Shown here: positions 1 through 8,170 of the stretch, piece after piece
How the letters are laid out: the number at the start of each line of letters is the position of its first letter
Position numbering within the stretch: position 1 is the first letter of the stretch
NCBI GenBank assembly: GCA_021647405.1
Contig: JAKIUU010000024.1
Location: 1-38,906, forward strand
Direction: 5' to 3'
Source of the DNA: Flavobacteriaceae bacterium
GTDB taxonomy: Bacteria > Bacteroidota > Bacteroidia > Flavobacteriales > Flavobacteriaceae
DNA length: 38,906 nucleotides
Program-made: the position numbers and the translations under genes
Notes under the pieces: generated by a model
What the model was told of the DNA's origin: nothing
Databases searched by the model: none
Seen by the model: the letters and a program-made list of their open reading frames with translations, nothing else

Positions 1-1
1 T

Positions 2-106
2 TTGCAATTGTATCTAAATGAGTTTGTCTATAAACTCAATAGAAGATACTTTGGTGAAAGAATATTTGATAGACTTATAATTGCTAATATAACAGGTTAT
101 GAGTAA
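2..106 (+). CDS. IS1595-type transposase, C-terminal fragment cut by window edge
   Basis: The frame is open from the left edge and ends with TAA at 104-106, giving 34 residues. The stretch contains NEFVYKLNRRYFGERIFDRL, which resembles the conserved tail of ISXO2/IS1595 DDE transposases (..DEFxxRxNRRxFxxxxFDRL). Only the end is visible, so it is unknown whether the full gene is intact. A second, decayed IS1595-type gene lies at 3177-3737. No terminal inverted repeat was recognised between 107 and 230. Confidence 0.6.
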   Translation: MQLYLNEFVYKLNRRYFGERIFDRLIIANITGYE

Positions 107-230
107 TTACGGATATACAAAATAAATATTACAACATGTCTAATTTAATACCCATTTGCCTATGAGATAGCCAAAGTTATAACCAGAGGAAAGTGCTACA
201 AAAGTAACACTCCTTGCCGACTTTACAAAA

Positions 231-250
231 CAAGGCGCCACAAGGCGCCA
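231..250. repeat. Perfect 10-bp tandem duplication
   Basis: CAAGGCGCCA occurs twice without a gap (231-240 and 241-250). Each copy contains the palindrome GGCGCC. It lies between the IS1595-type fragment and the lipoprotein pseudogene, 26 bases before its ATG. It could be a slippage duplication, a remnant of an insertion event, or a paired binding site; the sequence does not decide. Confidence 0.7.
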
Positions 251-276
251 TTAATTAACTTTTAAATTTAAAAATC

Positions 277-912
277 ATGAAAAAAATATTTATAGCTATT
301 TTTATAGCAATATTGACAACTACTTCTTGTTCAAAAGAGAGTGTAGTTGTTGAGAAGGTAACCGAAATTTAACAAGATAAATCTTTTGATATTGAAACCA
401 TTCGAACAGTTAATAGTGGAGAATTAGACTTAGTTTCTAACTATATTAATCAAGCTAGCTCATTAAAAAATACTGTTTCTAAAATTGAATCTAAATTTGA
501 ATCAATAGAAGTAGTAAATTACACTAATTTGCCAGGAAAGGCAATTGTTTTAAAATATAAAAAAGGAGTAGCAAAAAGTAATTCTGAGAAATCTTTAATA
601 TTGGTGATAGGCGAAGAAAATGAAATTATAACAAATTATGAGCACGAAAAAATAGATAATGGAAATACTTATACAATAAGAACCTATAAAGAAGGGAACG
701 AATGGTTCAATGCAGAAGTTGATAAAAATACAGAAGAAATAATTTCTTTTAGTTTTAGTTCAAAAGTAATGAATAAAATGACGTTTTGGGAATGTGCTAA
801 AATGGCAGTTGGAGCATGTGTAAATGATGGAGAATGTGCATTTATGTGCGGTATCGTTTGGGAATACTGTCTAGGTTCTATTGGTCTTGCTTGTGCTTAT
901 GCCTCTCTTTAA
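277..912 (+). pseudogene. Lipoprotein with Cys-rich C-terminal domain, interrupted by one nonsense codon (bacteriocin-precursor-like)
   Basis: An ATG at 277 opens a typical lipoprotein signal peptide (MKKIFIAIFIAI, lipobox TTSC). The frame stops at TAA 370-372 after 31 codons, then continues open in the same frame to TAA 910-912. Reading through the stop gives about 210 residues. The only downstream restart is a TTG at 529. The last 40 residues hold six cysteines in a hydrophobic, Gly/Ala-rich segment (from FWEC to LACAYASL), which recalls halocin-C8-like bacteriocin domains. This family assignment is an inference from cysteine pattern only. A 52-residue membrane protein of the size of an immunity protein follows 12 bases downstream. 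The stop may be a real mutation (CAA, AAA or GAA to TAA) or a sequencing error. Confidence 0.6.
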
Positions 913-924
913 AATAAATCAACT

Positions 925-1083
925 ATGTATTATATAATCGGAACCATTTTAATTTTATTAACCTTCGTGTTATTAATTTGGGCAACAATTGACATTCTGA
1001 AAAATAAAAAAAATAAAAGTATTATCTTACTTTTATTTTTCACACCAATTATTGGGCCTATAATTTATTTTCAGACGAAATAA
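925..1083 (+). CDS. Small membrane protein, PLDc_N-like (possible immunity protein)
   Basis: A 52-residue protein with two hydrophobic segments (about residues 3-22 and 33-48) joined by a Lys/Asn-rich loop, and FFTPIIGPIIYF near the end. This two-helix layout with a Pro-Ile-Gly-Pro motif matches the PLDc_N family (cardiolipin-synthase N-terminal domain), which is often found as free-standing small membrane proteins. It lies 12 bases after the Cys-rich lipoprotein pseudogene and is probably cotranscribed with it, which suggests an immunity or partner role. The function is not proven. The gene itself looks intact. Confidence 0.6.
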   Translation: MYYIIGTILILLTFVLLIWATIDILKNKKNKSIILLLFFTPIIGPIIYFQTK

Positions 1084-1100
1084 TGATATGGTGCGCTTAG

Positions 1101-1165
1101 TATATAAAAGATAGCGGGAAGAGCACATATTTTGTAATCTATGCTTTTCTTTTATCTTCTATATA
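1101..1165. repeat. Imperfect inverted repeat downstream of the small membrane protein gene
   Basis: TATATAAAAGATA (1101-1113) pairs with TATCTTCTATATA (1153-1165) with one mismatch over 13 bases, around a 39-base loop. It sits between the convergent ends of the small membrane protein and the acyltransferase. It may act as a weak terminator or be an insertion-sequence scar. Confidence 0.35.
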
Positions 1166-1203
1166 TTGCCGCGTATTTGGCTATTTACAGTAACCTATAA
1201 AAT

Positions 1204-1959
1204 TTAATGTTTTGCTAAATCTGCCAATAAATCATTGTGCAACAAATCAAAAGATTGTTTTTTAAGCACCTCCCTGTCTTTTAAAGTGAGACCTGTTGTG
1301 TCTATAAAAGGATGCACTTTAGATCGTAAAGTGCCTGGTTTGCCACTAAAAAAAGTAAAAGAAAAAAGGCGTTTACAATCGTAAAAACTAATCGGTATGA
1401 TGGGAATTTGATGTTCTATGGCCAATCTAAAAGCGCCATTTTGAAATACATCTAACACAATGCTTTCGTCATCGGGGACTTTGCCTTCGGGAAAAATACA
1501 AATACTCACACCGTCTTTAAGACGTTTCTGAGCCCTAAAATAAACTTCTCTTCTGCTTTTGTTACAACTCCTATCTACCAAAATACAGGTACGTCTAAAA
1601 ATATACCCAAAGATTGGCACCTTGGTCAGTTCTTTTTTACCCACAAAAACAAAGGGGTTTTTAGCCACCACAAACATCAGCATAATATCAATCATAGAAG
1701 TATGATTGGCAATAAACATATAGCTTTTTTTAGGGTGAATCTTTTCTTGATAATCGGTTTTGGCTTTAAAGCCCATCAAGAATAAAATGGTTTTGGCCCA
1801 AGCACGGGCAATACTAAAAAAAATAGGATAAAATTTGTCGCTAGAAGTAACAATTATCAGTACAGGAAAAATAACGATAATGGTCATCAAAAAAACGCCG
1901 TAAAACCAAATGCGCCAAATGAGTCTAAAAATATTGAGAAGAAAATTCATAAGCGCCAA
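1204..1959 (-). CDS. plsC: 1-acyl-sn-glycerol-3-phosphate acyltransferase (PlsC family)
   Basis: A 251-residue membrane-bound acyltransferase that would acylate lysophosphatidic acid to phosphatidic acid in phospholipid synthesis. The acyltransferase block NHTSMID (HX4D, about residues 85-91) and the substrate block FPEG (about residue 156) are both present. An N-terminal hydrophobic segment (about residues 15-37) anchors it. The start used is the ATG at 1957-1959; a second ATG three codons in (MNFLLNIF) is equally possible. It is divergent from trpS with a 69-base intergenic region. Length and motifs are normal for the family; other lysophospholipid acyltransferases share them, so acceptor specificity is inferred. 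Confidence 0.85.
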   Translation of the reverse strand: MALMNFLLNIFRLIWRIWFYGVFLMTIIVIFPVLIIVTSSDKFYPIFFSIARAWAKTILFLMGFKAKTDYQEKIHPKKSYMFIANHTSMIDIMLMFVVAKNPFVFVGKKELTKVPIFGYIFRRTCILVDRSCNKSRREVYFRAQKRLKDGVSICIFPEGKVPDDESIVLDVFQNGAFRLAIEHQIPIIPISFYDCKRLFSFTFFSGKPGTLRSKVHPFIDTTGLTLKDREVLKKQSFDLLHNDLLADLAKH

Positions 1960-2002
1960 AATTAGTAATTTAAATTGTATTATAAATTGACGCTATTTTA
2001 TG

Positions 2003-2010
2003 TATTTTTG
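2003..2010 (+). promoter_or_regulatory. Bacteroidota -7 box before trpS
   Basis: TATTTTTG fits the Bacteroidota consensus TAnnTTTG and lies 18 bases before the trpS ATG. No good -33 TTTG is seen at the expected distance. Confidence 0.5.
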
Positions 2011-2028
2011 TAGTCTTAATAAAATAAA

Positions 2029-2997
2029 ATGGCACGAATTTTAACCGGTGTTCAAAGCACAGGAACCCCACATTTAGGCAATCTTTTAGGGGCAATTATA
2101 CCTGCCATTAAGTTGGCTAACCAACCTGAAAACGATTCTTTTTTATTTATAGCCGACATGCACTCTTTAACCCAAATTAAAGAGGGTAAAGCCTTAAAAT
2201 TTAACACTTACAGTACGGCTGCCACTTGGTTGGCTTTTGGCTTAGATATTGAAAAAACTGTTTTTTACCGCCAAAGCGATATCCCGCAAGTAACCGAATT
2301 GGCCTGGTATTTAAGCTGTTTTTATCCGTACCAACGCCTCACTTTGGCCCATTCTTTTAAAGATAAAGCCGACAGATTAGAAGATGTTAATGCCGGATTG
2401 TTTAATTACCCAATGTTAATGGCCGCCGATATTTTGTTGTATGATGCCGAAGTTGTTCCTGTTGGTAAAGACCAATTACAACACCTCGAAATGACACGCG
2501 ATGTGGCCTCACGATTGAATCATAAAGTGGGCGAAATACTTATTTTACCTCAGGCAAAAGTGCAAGAAAACACCATGTATGTGCCCGGTACCGATGGCGA
2601 AAAAATGAGCAAATCTAAAAACAATACCATCAACCTGTTTTTGCCCGATAAAAAATTGCGCAAACAAATTATGCAAATAAAAACCGATTCTACACCCTTA
2701 GAAGCCCCTAAAAATCCTGATACTTGCAATCTGTTTGCCCTGTATAAATTGGTCGCTTCTCAAGAAGAAACAGAAGCCATGCGCGGTAAATATTTGGCTG
2801 GTAATTACGGTTATGGCCATGCCAAACAAGCCTTTTTTGAATTGCTTATCGCTAAATTTAAAACAGAGCGTGAGCGCTATTGGTATTTTATGGAAAACCT
2901 ACCCGAAATTGATAAAGCCTTAGCTATCGGTGCCGATAAAGCAATAAAAGTTGCCGATAGTGTTTTGGCACGGACACGGGCTAAATTGGGGTATTAA
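2029..2997 (+). CDS. trpS: Tryptophanyl-tRNA synthetase
   Basis: A 322-residue class I aminoacyl-tRNA synthetase that charges tRNA-Trp. The nucleotide-binding HIGH-type motif appears as TGTPHLGN near residues 12-19, within TGVQSTGTPHLG. The second signature KMSKS is at residues 192-196 (GEKMSKSKNN). Length is typical of bacterial TrpS (about 320-340). The first ATG follows a -7 box and has no alternative upstream. No tryptophan-responsive attenuator is visible upstream. Confidence 0.95.
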   Translation: MARILTGVQSTGTPHLGNLLGAIIPAIKLANQPENDSFLFIADMHSLTQIKEGKALKFNTYSTAATWLAFGLDIEKTVFYRQSDIPQVTELAWYLSCFYPYQRLTLAHSFKDKADRLEDVNAGLFNYPMLMAADILLYDAEVVPVGKDQLQHLEMTRDVASRLNHKVGEILILPQAKVQENTMYVPGTDGEKMSKSKNNTINLFLPDKKLRKQIMQIKTDSTPLEAPKNPDTCNLFALYKLVASQEETEAMRGKYLAGNYGYGHAKQAFFELLIAKFKTERERYWYFMENLPEIDKALAIGADKAIKVADSVLARTRAKLGY

Positions 2998-3138
2998 GAG
3001 ATAAGAATTACATGCTTCCTTTTTAAAGAATTAATACATAAAATCCTTATTATCAATTAAATAAAATTAATGTATCTTTATTGAATATCTTGCTGTGTCA
3101 AATTAATTATTAAATTAGTTTATTTGGTCAGGTAATTT

Positions 3139-3785
3139 TACTAGGCTAGATTAGTACTAATTCGATACATTGTTTTATGTTATTAAAATACAGTAAATTA
3201 AGTCAATATAAAGTAAAAAAAATTATTCATTGTTTTTGTATAGACTTAACAGCACAACAATGTAGTGAATTATTGAAGTTAAATAGGAACACAGTTAACC
3301 GTTATTACTTAATTTTTAGAAAAGCAATTTTTAAATCTCAAAAATCTAAGCAAGCCTTTTTTTTAAAAATAAAGACATACATTGTCTTTTAGAATTAGCA
3401 CCCCAAATTATCTTACATAAAGTGCTGTTAAATAAATGGGTAATTGATATATGAAAAAGAAGACACCATATTTACACATGTAAGAAAAAAAGAGAAGGTG
3501 TTAAAAAACGCAGATAACAAGCGCCCTTCTGCTGTTAATAACCTGCATAGATTTTGGGGTTTTTCTAAACAAAGGCTCAATAAATTTAATGGGGTAAATA
3601 ATTACTTTGAATTTCATTTAAAAGAGTGTGAATGGCGTTGGAAAAAATCGATTAAAATCTTGGAAAAAGAATTAAAAAAATTACTTTTAATCTGTTTTGT
3701 ATTCATTATCAGCAACAAAGTTTTTTTAGAAGTGTGACTTAAAAGAAATCTTTTAAACTTATTTTTCTTCTAATCTAGGCTATTA
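3139..3785. mobile_element. Decayed IS1595-type insertion sequence with degenerate terminal inverted repeats
   Basis: TACTAGGCTAGATTAG (3139-3154) is the inverted counterpart of CTAATCTAGGCTATTA (3770-3785), matching at 14 of 16 positions. Between them lie the two transposase remnants at 3177-3392 and 3444-3737. The interior, 650 bases, is shorter than a complete IS1595 element, consistent with an internal deletion. True outer ends may lie a few bases beyond these matches. No target duplication was identified. Confidence 0.5.
3177..3737 (+). pseudogene. IS1595-type transposase remnant with internal deletion
   Basis: The first piece (3177-3392, 71 residues) looks like the N-terminal helix-turn-helix of IS1595 transposases: LTAQQCSELLKLNRNTVNRY followed by IFRK. 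The second piece (3444-3737) contains FWGFSKQRLNKFNG and HLKECEWRW, which resemble the C-terminal part of the same family. The central catalytic DDE region is missing and the pieces are separated by stops, so the gene is dead. The second piece begins and ends in non-family sequence (a hydrophobic end, ICFVFIISNK), so its open frame over-extends the homology. Confidence 0.65.
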
Positions 3786-3863
3786 AATATAAATAAAAAC
3801 TGTATATTGTCAGAATAATGTAAAAGGTTGTCTTCCCTCAGAAGCCTATTTTTTTAGATTTAT

Positions 3864-6800
3864 ATGGCTTTTTTTAGCACACATAGCATCAACAAAGATT
3901 TCTCTCAAAAAAAATCGCCTATAACTTTAGCTTTACTAATTGGGGGTGTCTTCTTTCTTTTTTTAGTAGGTTACGAGATATTTCATACAAGGCTAGAAAA
4001 ACAATATATTTTTAAAACAGAAGCGTATACAAATATACACCTAAACCTGTTGTATGCGCATTTAAAATTTGAAGAAAACTTGGGGGTTAAAGACCATAAT
4101 TATACTTCAAACAATGATTTGAGTTTGCAAAAAGCCCAAGGTCTTTTAGATAAACAAGCTTCTAATAATTCTTGGATTGACTATTTTACTGCTGTGTTTA
4201 AAGACCATTATAAGATTGACGTCCTTAAAAAAGGAACGGACAAACTTTTACAATTAACACAGCTTAAAGAAAAACCACAAAATTCAGATGTGCTGTACAA
4301 CAACATTTACAGCGATTTAATAACAAAAGTAAAAACCAATAAAAATTATATAAAAAACAATTATGCTATTTTAAAAAAAAGACTGCTCTTTTCCGAATTT
4401 TTTTTAATAAGTATCGTGTTGTTATACATTGTGGTTACCTACCTTAAAATTAAAAAATACCGTGATTATAATCATACGCTTACGCAAAATAAAAACGAAT
4501 TATTAGAAAGACTTCAAGATGTTCAAAGGATGGCTAAGGTGGGGCATTTTATTTATAATTATACAACTAGCCAATGGTTGTGCGACAAACAGTCTATAGT
4601 ACTGCTGGGGCTTACAGCAGATAAAGGCTCTTTTGAAGATTGGATAGAAAAAATACACCCTGATGACAGAGACTTAACCGTTAAAGCACTTAAAAAAAGG
4701 CGACAAAAATATAAAAAAGAAATAAAATTAGAATACAGATATATTTTGAATGACGGCACCACGAAATGGATTCGGCATTGGTCTAAACCTTTAAGTTTTA
4801 ATACAGATGGCTTAATAAAAACTTCTATAGGTGTGATTCAAGATATTACAGCGTCAAAAAAATATGAAGCTGATTTAATAAAACTGAACAAGGCCATAAA
4901 TAATAGTCAAAATGAAGTCTTTATTTTTAACGCCGATAATTTTAAGTTTTCGTATGTAAACCAAGGGGCTGTAAAAAATTTGGGTTATTCTGTTGAAGCG
5001 CTAAAAGCAATGACGCCTTTAGACATTAAACCCGAATTTACGACCGAGCATTTTGAAAAATTAATAGAGCCATTAAAAAATGGAGAGATTTCAAAATTAC
5101 GACTTGAAACCGTTCATTTGCGAAAAGACAAAACAACCTACCCTGTCGAAATTAATTTAAGCACATTTACCCTTGAAGATACAAGGCAGTTTTTGGCTAT
5201 TATCACAGATCTTACCCAACGTAAAAAGGAAGAGAAAAAACGTTTAGAAGAGATAGAAAAGAGCCATCATTTTTTACAAGAATCTCAAGCCATTGCTTTA
5301 CTGGGTTATTACACTTATAATTTTAAGACCAAACATTGGGTAGCCTCAAAAATTATAACCGATTTAATGGGCTTAGAAACAGAAGAAGGGAGCTTACAGT
5401 CTTGGGTAGATATTATACATCCAGAAGACAAATCAATACTAATCGATGCTTTATCTGTAAGGCAGAAGGACCACACAGCCCCTTTAGATGTGACGTATAG
5501 AATAGTCAATCCTAAAAAGGATGCCATTCATTGGATACATCATATAGCACAAGGTTTAAAAAAAGACGATAGCGGAGAACTGTTGCCAACCTTAGGGGTT
5601 ATACAAGACATAACGGTACAAAAAGAAATACAAAGGAAGCTAAAAGACGCTGAAAAACGCTGGCGCTTTGCTATTGACGGTACCAACGACGGCCTTTGGG
5701 ATTTGAATTTAGTGACAAAAGAGGTCTACTATTCTGACAGGTGGAAAGAAATGTTGGGGTATAAACCTGATGAACTCGAAAATAAGGAAGAGACTTGGGA
5801 AAATCTGGTTCACCCTGATGACTTGGAACGGGTGAACGCCTTAGCACAATTACATTTTGACCAAAAAACAGCGTATTATACAGCTGAATACCGTATGAAA
5901 TGCAAGGACAATAGCTATAAATGGATATTAGACAGGGCTAAAGTAATAGAACGCGATGCCAACGGAAAACCCCTTAGAATAATAGGTGTACATGCCGACA
6001 TTACCAAACGCAAATATGAGGAACAAATAAAAGAAGTGATTTATAAGATTACTTCTTTTGCCCAAAATTCCCCCAAATTAGACAAGTTACTCCCTTTTAT
6101 TAAAGAGTGCTTGCACACCGTTTTTGACACCACTAATTTTTATGTAGCGCTCTATGATCATAAATCACAGATGTTTATATCTCACTACAGAATAGATTCA
6201 GAAGTCGTCAATAAAGGCAAATACCCTTTTCAATTTCCTAAAAGAAAATCTTTTTCGGGCTATGTGATAGACAGTCAAAAACCTTTTTTATCAACCAGTA
6301 GTTTTGAAAAAGGACTTATTAAAAAAGGTGTTGTAGAAGAAACGGGTGTTAAATCTAAATGTTGGTTGGGTGTGCCTTTATTGGTAGAAAAAGAGGCCAT
6401 TGGTGTCATGGTGCTTCAAAGCTATACAGATGAAAATATTTTTAAACAAAAAGATGTTTTTTTATTAGAATTAATAGCCGCTAATATAAGCCAAGCCATT
6501 AAACAATCTAGAGATTTCGAAAAAATACACTTATTAAACCAAGCCTTAGAGCAAAGCCCAGATAGTGTTATGATAACCGATATTAAAGGGAAGATAGAAT
6601 ACATAAATCCGGCTTTTACCAAACAATACGGCTTTACGCCCAATGAAGCAGTCGGTCAAACGCCACGTATTTTAAATTCGGGCGCACAATCAGAAAGTTT
6701 TTATCAAGCCATGTGGGAAACCATACAAAAAGGCCGTATTTGGGAAAAAGAAATGATTAACAAGGCTAAAGATGGATCAGAGTTTTTGGTTATCCTTACC

Positions 6801-7559
6801 ATTGTTCCTGTAAAAAATAAAGCGGAAGAGATTACACATTTTATTGCGATTGAAAAAGACATTACAGAAAAACGCCAGTTAGAACGCCAATTTTTAAACG
6901 CATTAGTAGAAGCACAAGAAACAGAAAAACAAAGCTTTGGAGAGGAATTACATGATGGTATCAGCCAAATTTTGGCCGCGCAAGCCATGTATATTGATGT
7001 GATGCTTAAACAAAACAAAAACCGTGAAGATACTGCCTTAGTGCATCTCAATAAGGTTAAAGAATTAAATACCAGAGCCATTAACGACACCCGAAATATA
7101 GCCCATGGGCTTATGTCTAAACAATTAAAGGAAGTAGGCTTGGTAAAAGCGGTTGCACAGATTTGCGAAGATTACAATTTTTCGAAAGATATTGTCTTTT
7201 CTTTTAAACACAGCAATTTAAAAAATAAAGAACTCTCTTATGAAATTAAGACAAACATTTTTAGAATCATTCAAGAGGTTACAACCAATATTACACGCCA
7301 TTCTACCGCTACAAAAGCTTCTGTAGAATTGATAAAAACACCTGATAATAAGTTAAAACTGACAATTAAAGATAGTGGTGTGGGCATTGATTTAGAAAAA
7401 TTAAAACGCGAAAATAAAGGGACAGGGCTCAAAAATATTGAAAGGCGTGTAAGCTTACTTAACGGTCAAATGACTTTAGATACAGCTCAGGGCAAAGGCA
7501 CCTGTTATACAATTGTTGTGCCTATGGATGATACCGTAAAATTAAGGCATAACGGTTAA
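3864..7559 (+). CDS. Multi-PAS/GAF hybrid sensor histidine kinase (HisKA_3/NarX-type, no receiver)
   Basis: A 1231-residue inner-membrane sensor kinase. TM1 is at about 18-38 and TM2 at about 171-192, bracketing a periplasmic region of about 130 residues. Then come PAS domains at about 213-336, 337-455, 470-590 and 595-715 (several ending in the PAC-like IGVIQDIT or AIITDLT), a GAF-like domain at about 725-880, and a fifth PAS at about 890-1010 (ITDIKGKIEYINPAFT). The dimerisation domain is HisKA_3, with H1030 in EELHDGISQ. The ATPase has N1142 (NITRH), the G1 box DSGVGID from 1170 and the G2 box GTGLKNIERR from 1186. PAS1 and PAS3 are clear duplicates of each other. HisKA_3 kinases usually act on LuxR/NarL-type regulators, but none is adjacent, so its partner is elsewhere. 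Confidence 0.93.
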   Translation: MAFFSTHSINKDFSQKKSPITLALLIGGVFFLFLVGYEIFHTRLEKQYIFKTEAYTNIHLNLLYAHLKFEENLGVKDHNYTSNNDLSLQKAQGLLDKQASNNSWIDYFTAVFKDHYKIDVLKKGTDKLLQLTQLKEKPQNSDVLYNNIYSDLITKVKTNKNYIKNNYAILKKRLLFSEFFLISIVLLYIVVTYLKIKKYRDYNHTLTQNKNELLERLQDVQRMAKVGHFIYNYTTSQWLCDKQSIVLLGLTADKGSFEDWIEKIHPDDRDLTVKALKKRRQKYKKEIKLEYRYILNDGTTKWIRHWSKPLSFNTDGLIKTSIGVIQDITASKKYEADLIKLNKAINNSQNEVFIFNADNFKFSYVNQGAVKNLGYSVEALKAMTPLDIKPEFTTEHFEKLIEPLKNGEISKLRLETVHLRKDKTTYPVEINLSTFTLEDTRQFLAIITDLTQRKKEEKKRLEEIEKSHHFLQESQAIALLGYYTYNFKTKHWVASKIITDLMGLETEEGSLQSWVDIIHPEDKSILIDALSVRQKDHTAPLDVTYRIVNPKKDAIHWIHHIAQGLKKDDSGELLPTLGVIQDITVQKEIQRKLKDAEKRWRFAIDGTNDGLWDLNLVTKEVYYSDRWKEMLGYKPDELENKEETWENLVHPDDLERVNALAQLHFDQKTAYYTAEYRMKCKDNSYKWILDRAKVIERDANGKPLRIIGVHADITKRKYEEQIKEVIYKITSFAQNSPKLDKLLPFIKECLHTVFDTTNFYVALYDHKSQMFISHYRIDSEVVNKGKYPFQFPKRKSFSGYVIDSQKPFLSTSSFEKGLIKKGVVEETGVKSKCWLGVPLLVEKEAIGVMVLQSYTDENIFKQKDVFLLELIAANISQAIKQSRDFEKIHLLNQALEQSPDSVMITDIKGKIEYINPAFTKQYGFTPNEAVGQTPRILNSGAQSESFYQAMWETIQKGRIWEKEMINKAKDGSEFLVILTIVPVKNKAEEITHFIAIEKDITEKRQLERQFLNALVEAQETEKQSFGEELHDGISQILAAQAMYIDVMLKQNKNREDTALVHLNKVKELNTRAINDTRNIAHGLMSKQLKEVGLVKAVAQICEDYNFSKDIVFSFKHSNLKNKELSYEIKTNIFRIIQEVTTNITRHSTATKASVELIKTPDNKLKLTIKDSGVGIDLEKLKRENKGTGLKNIERRVSLLNGQMTLDTAQGKGTCYTIVVPMDDTVKLRHNG

Positions 7560-7672
7560 GGATCTGGTATAACATTATACTTGTCTAAATAAACACCCTG
7601 TTAAGGCCTCTAAAATAAGCACTTAATTTTTTTTTGTAAATTGTAGGCTTATTAACTTAAAATCTAACTATT

Positions 7673-8086
7673 ATGTTTACAAAATCACATGTACTGGGAA
7701 CCCTTGCAGGGTTTGTGGTATTATTTTTAGGCGGCTGGTTGTATTACGATATGCTGGCCAAAGGTTTTTACGATGCGCACACCTCTGAAGCGGCTAAGGC
7801 GCTTATGCGGGGCGATAATGTCAACCTTCTTTTCGTAGCGCTGGGCAGTTTGGTCCAAGCCTGTGTTATGGCAACCCTTTACGGCAAATTAGCCGACAAA
7901 GACAACGGCCTTAAATTTGGCGCTTTCTTCGGTCTTTTTGTAGGATTCGGTTTGGGCTTGTTAAGTTACGGTCTTATGGACTTTATGGACATGACCGGTG
8001 CCTTGGTTGACTTTGTTTGGAGCATTGTTTTCTATGCCATTACGGGATGGGCAATGGCTGCTGTTTCTAATAAGTTTGCCAGCTAG
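7673..8086 (+). CDS. Small integral membrane protein of unknown function
   Basis: A 137-residue protein with about four hydrophobic helices (roughly 7-26, 50-70, 80-100 and 112-132) and short loops. It has no recognisable catalytic motif. The layout resembles DUF1761/DUF2177-like small membrane proteins, but I cannot assign it firmly. It is richer in G and C than its surroundings, as expected for a well-expressed gene. It ends before a strong hairpin at 8110-8141 that it shares with the convergent aminotransferase. Confidence 0.8.
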   Translation: MFTKSHVLGTLAGFVVLFLGGWLYYDMLAKGFYDAHTSEAAKALMRGDNVNLLFVALGSLVQACVMATLYGKLADKDNGLKFGAFFGLFVGFGLGLLSYGLMDFMDMTGALVDFVWSIVFYAITGWAMAAVSNKFAS

Positions 8087-8109
8087 CCAGACGTTTTATT
8101 TTAAAAAAT

Positions 8110-8141
8110 AAGCCTTTCTCAGTTGTTATTGAGAAAGGCTT
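8110..8141. terminator. Bidirectional rho-independent terminator
   Basis: A perfect 12-bp stem AAGCCTTTCTCA (8110-8121) and its complement (8130-8141) encloses an 8-base loop, with T-rich sequence after it and A-rich sequence before it. It lies between the convergent membrane protein gene and the aminotransferase gene. Confidence 0.85.
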
Positions 8142-8170
8142 TTCTTTGTTGTAATTTGGCTGCTTGAAAC

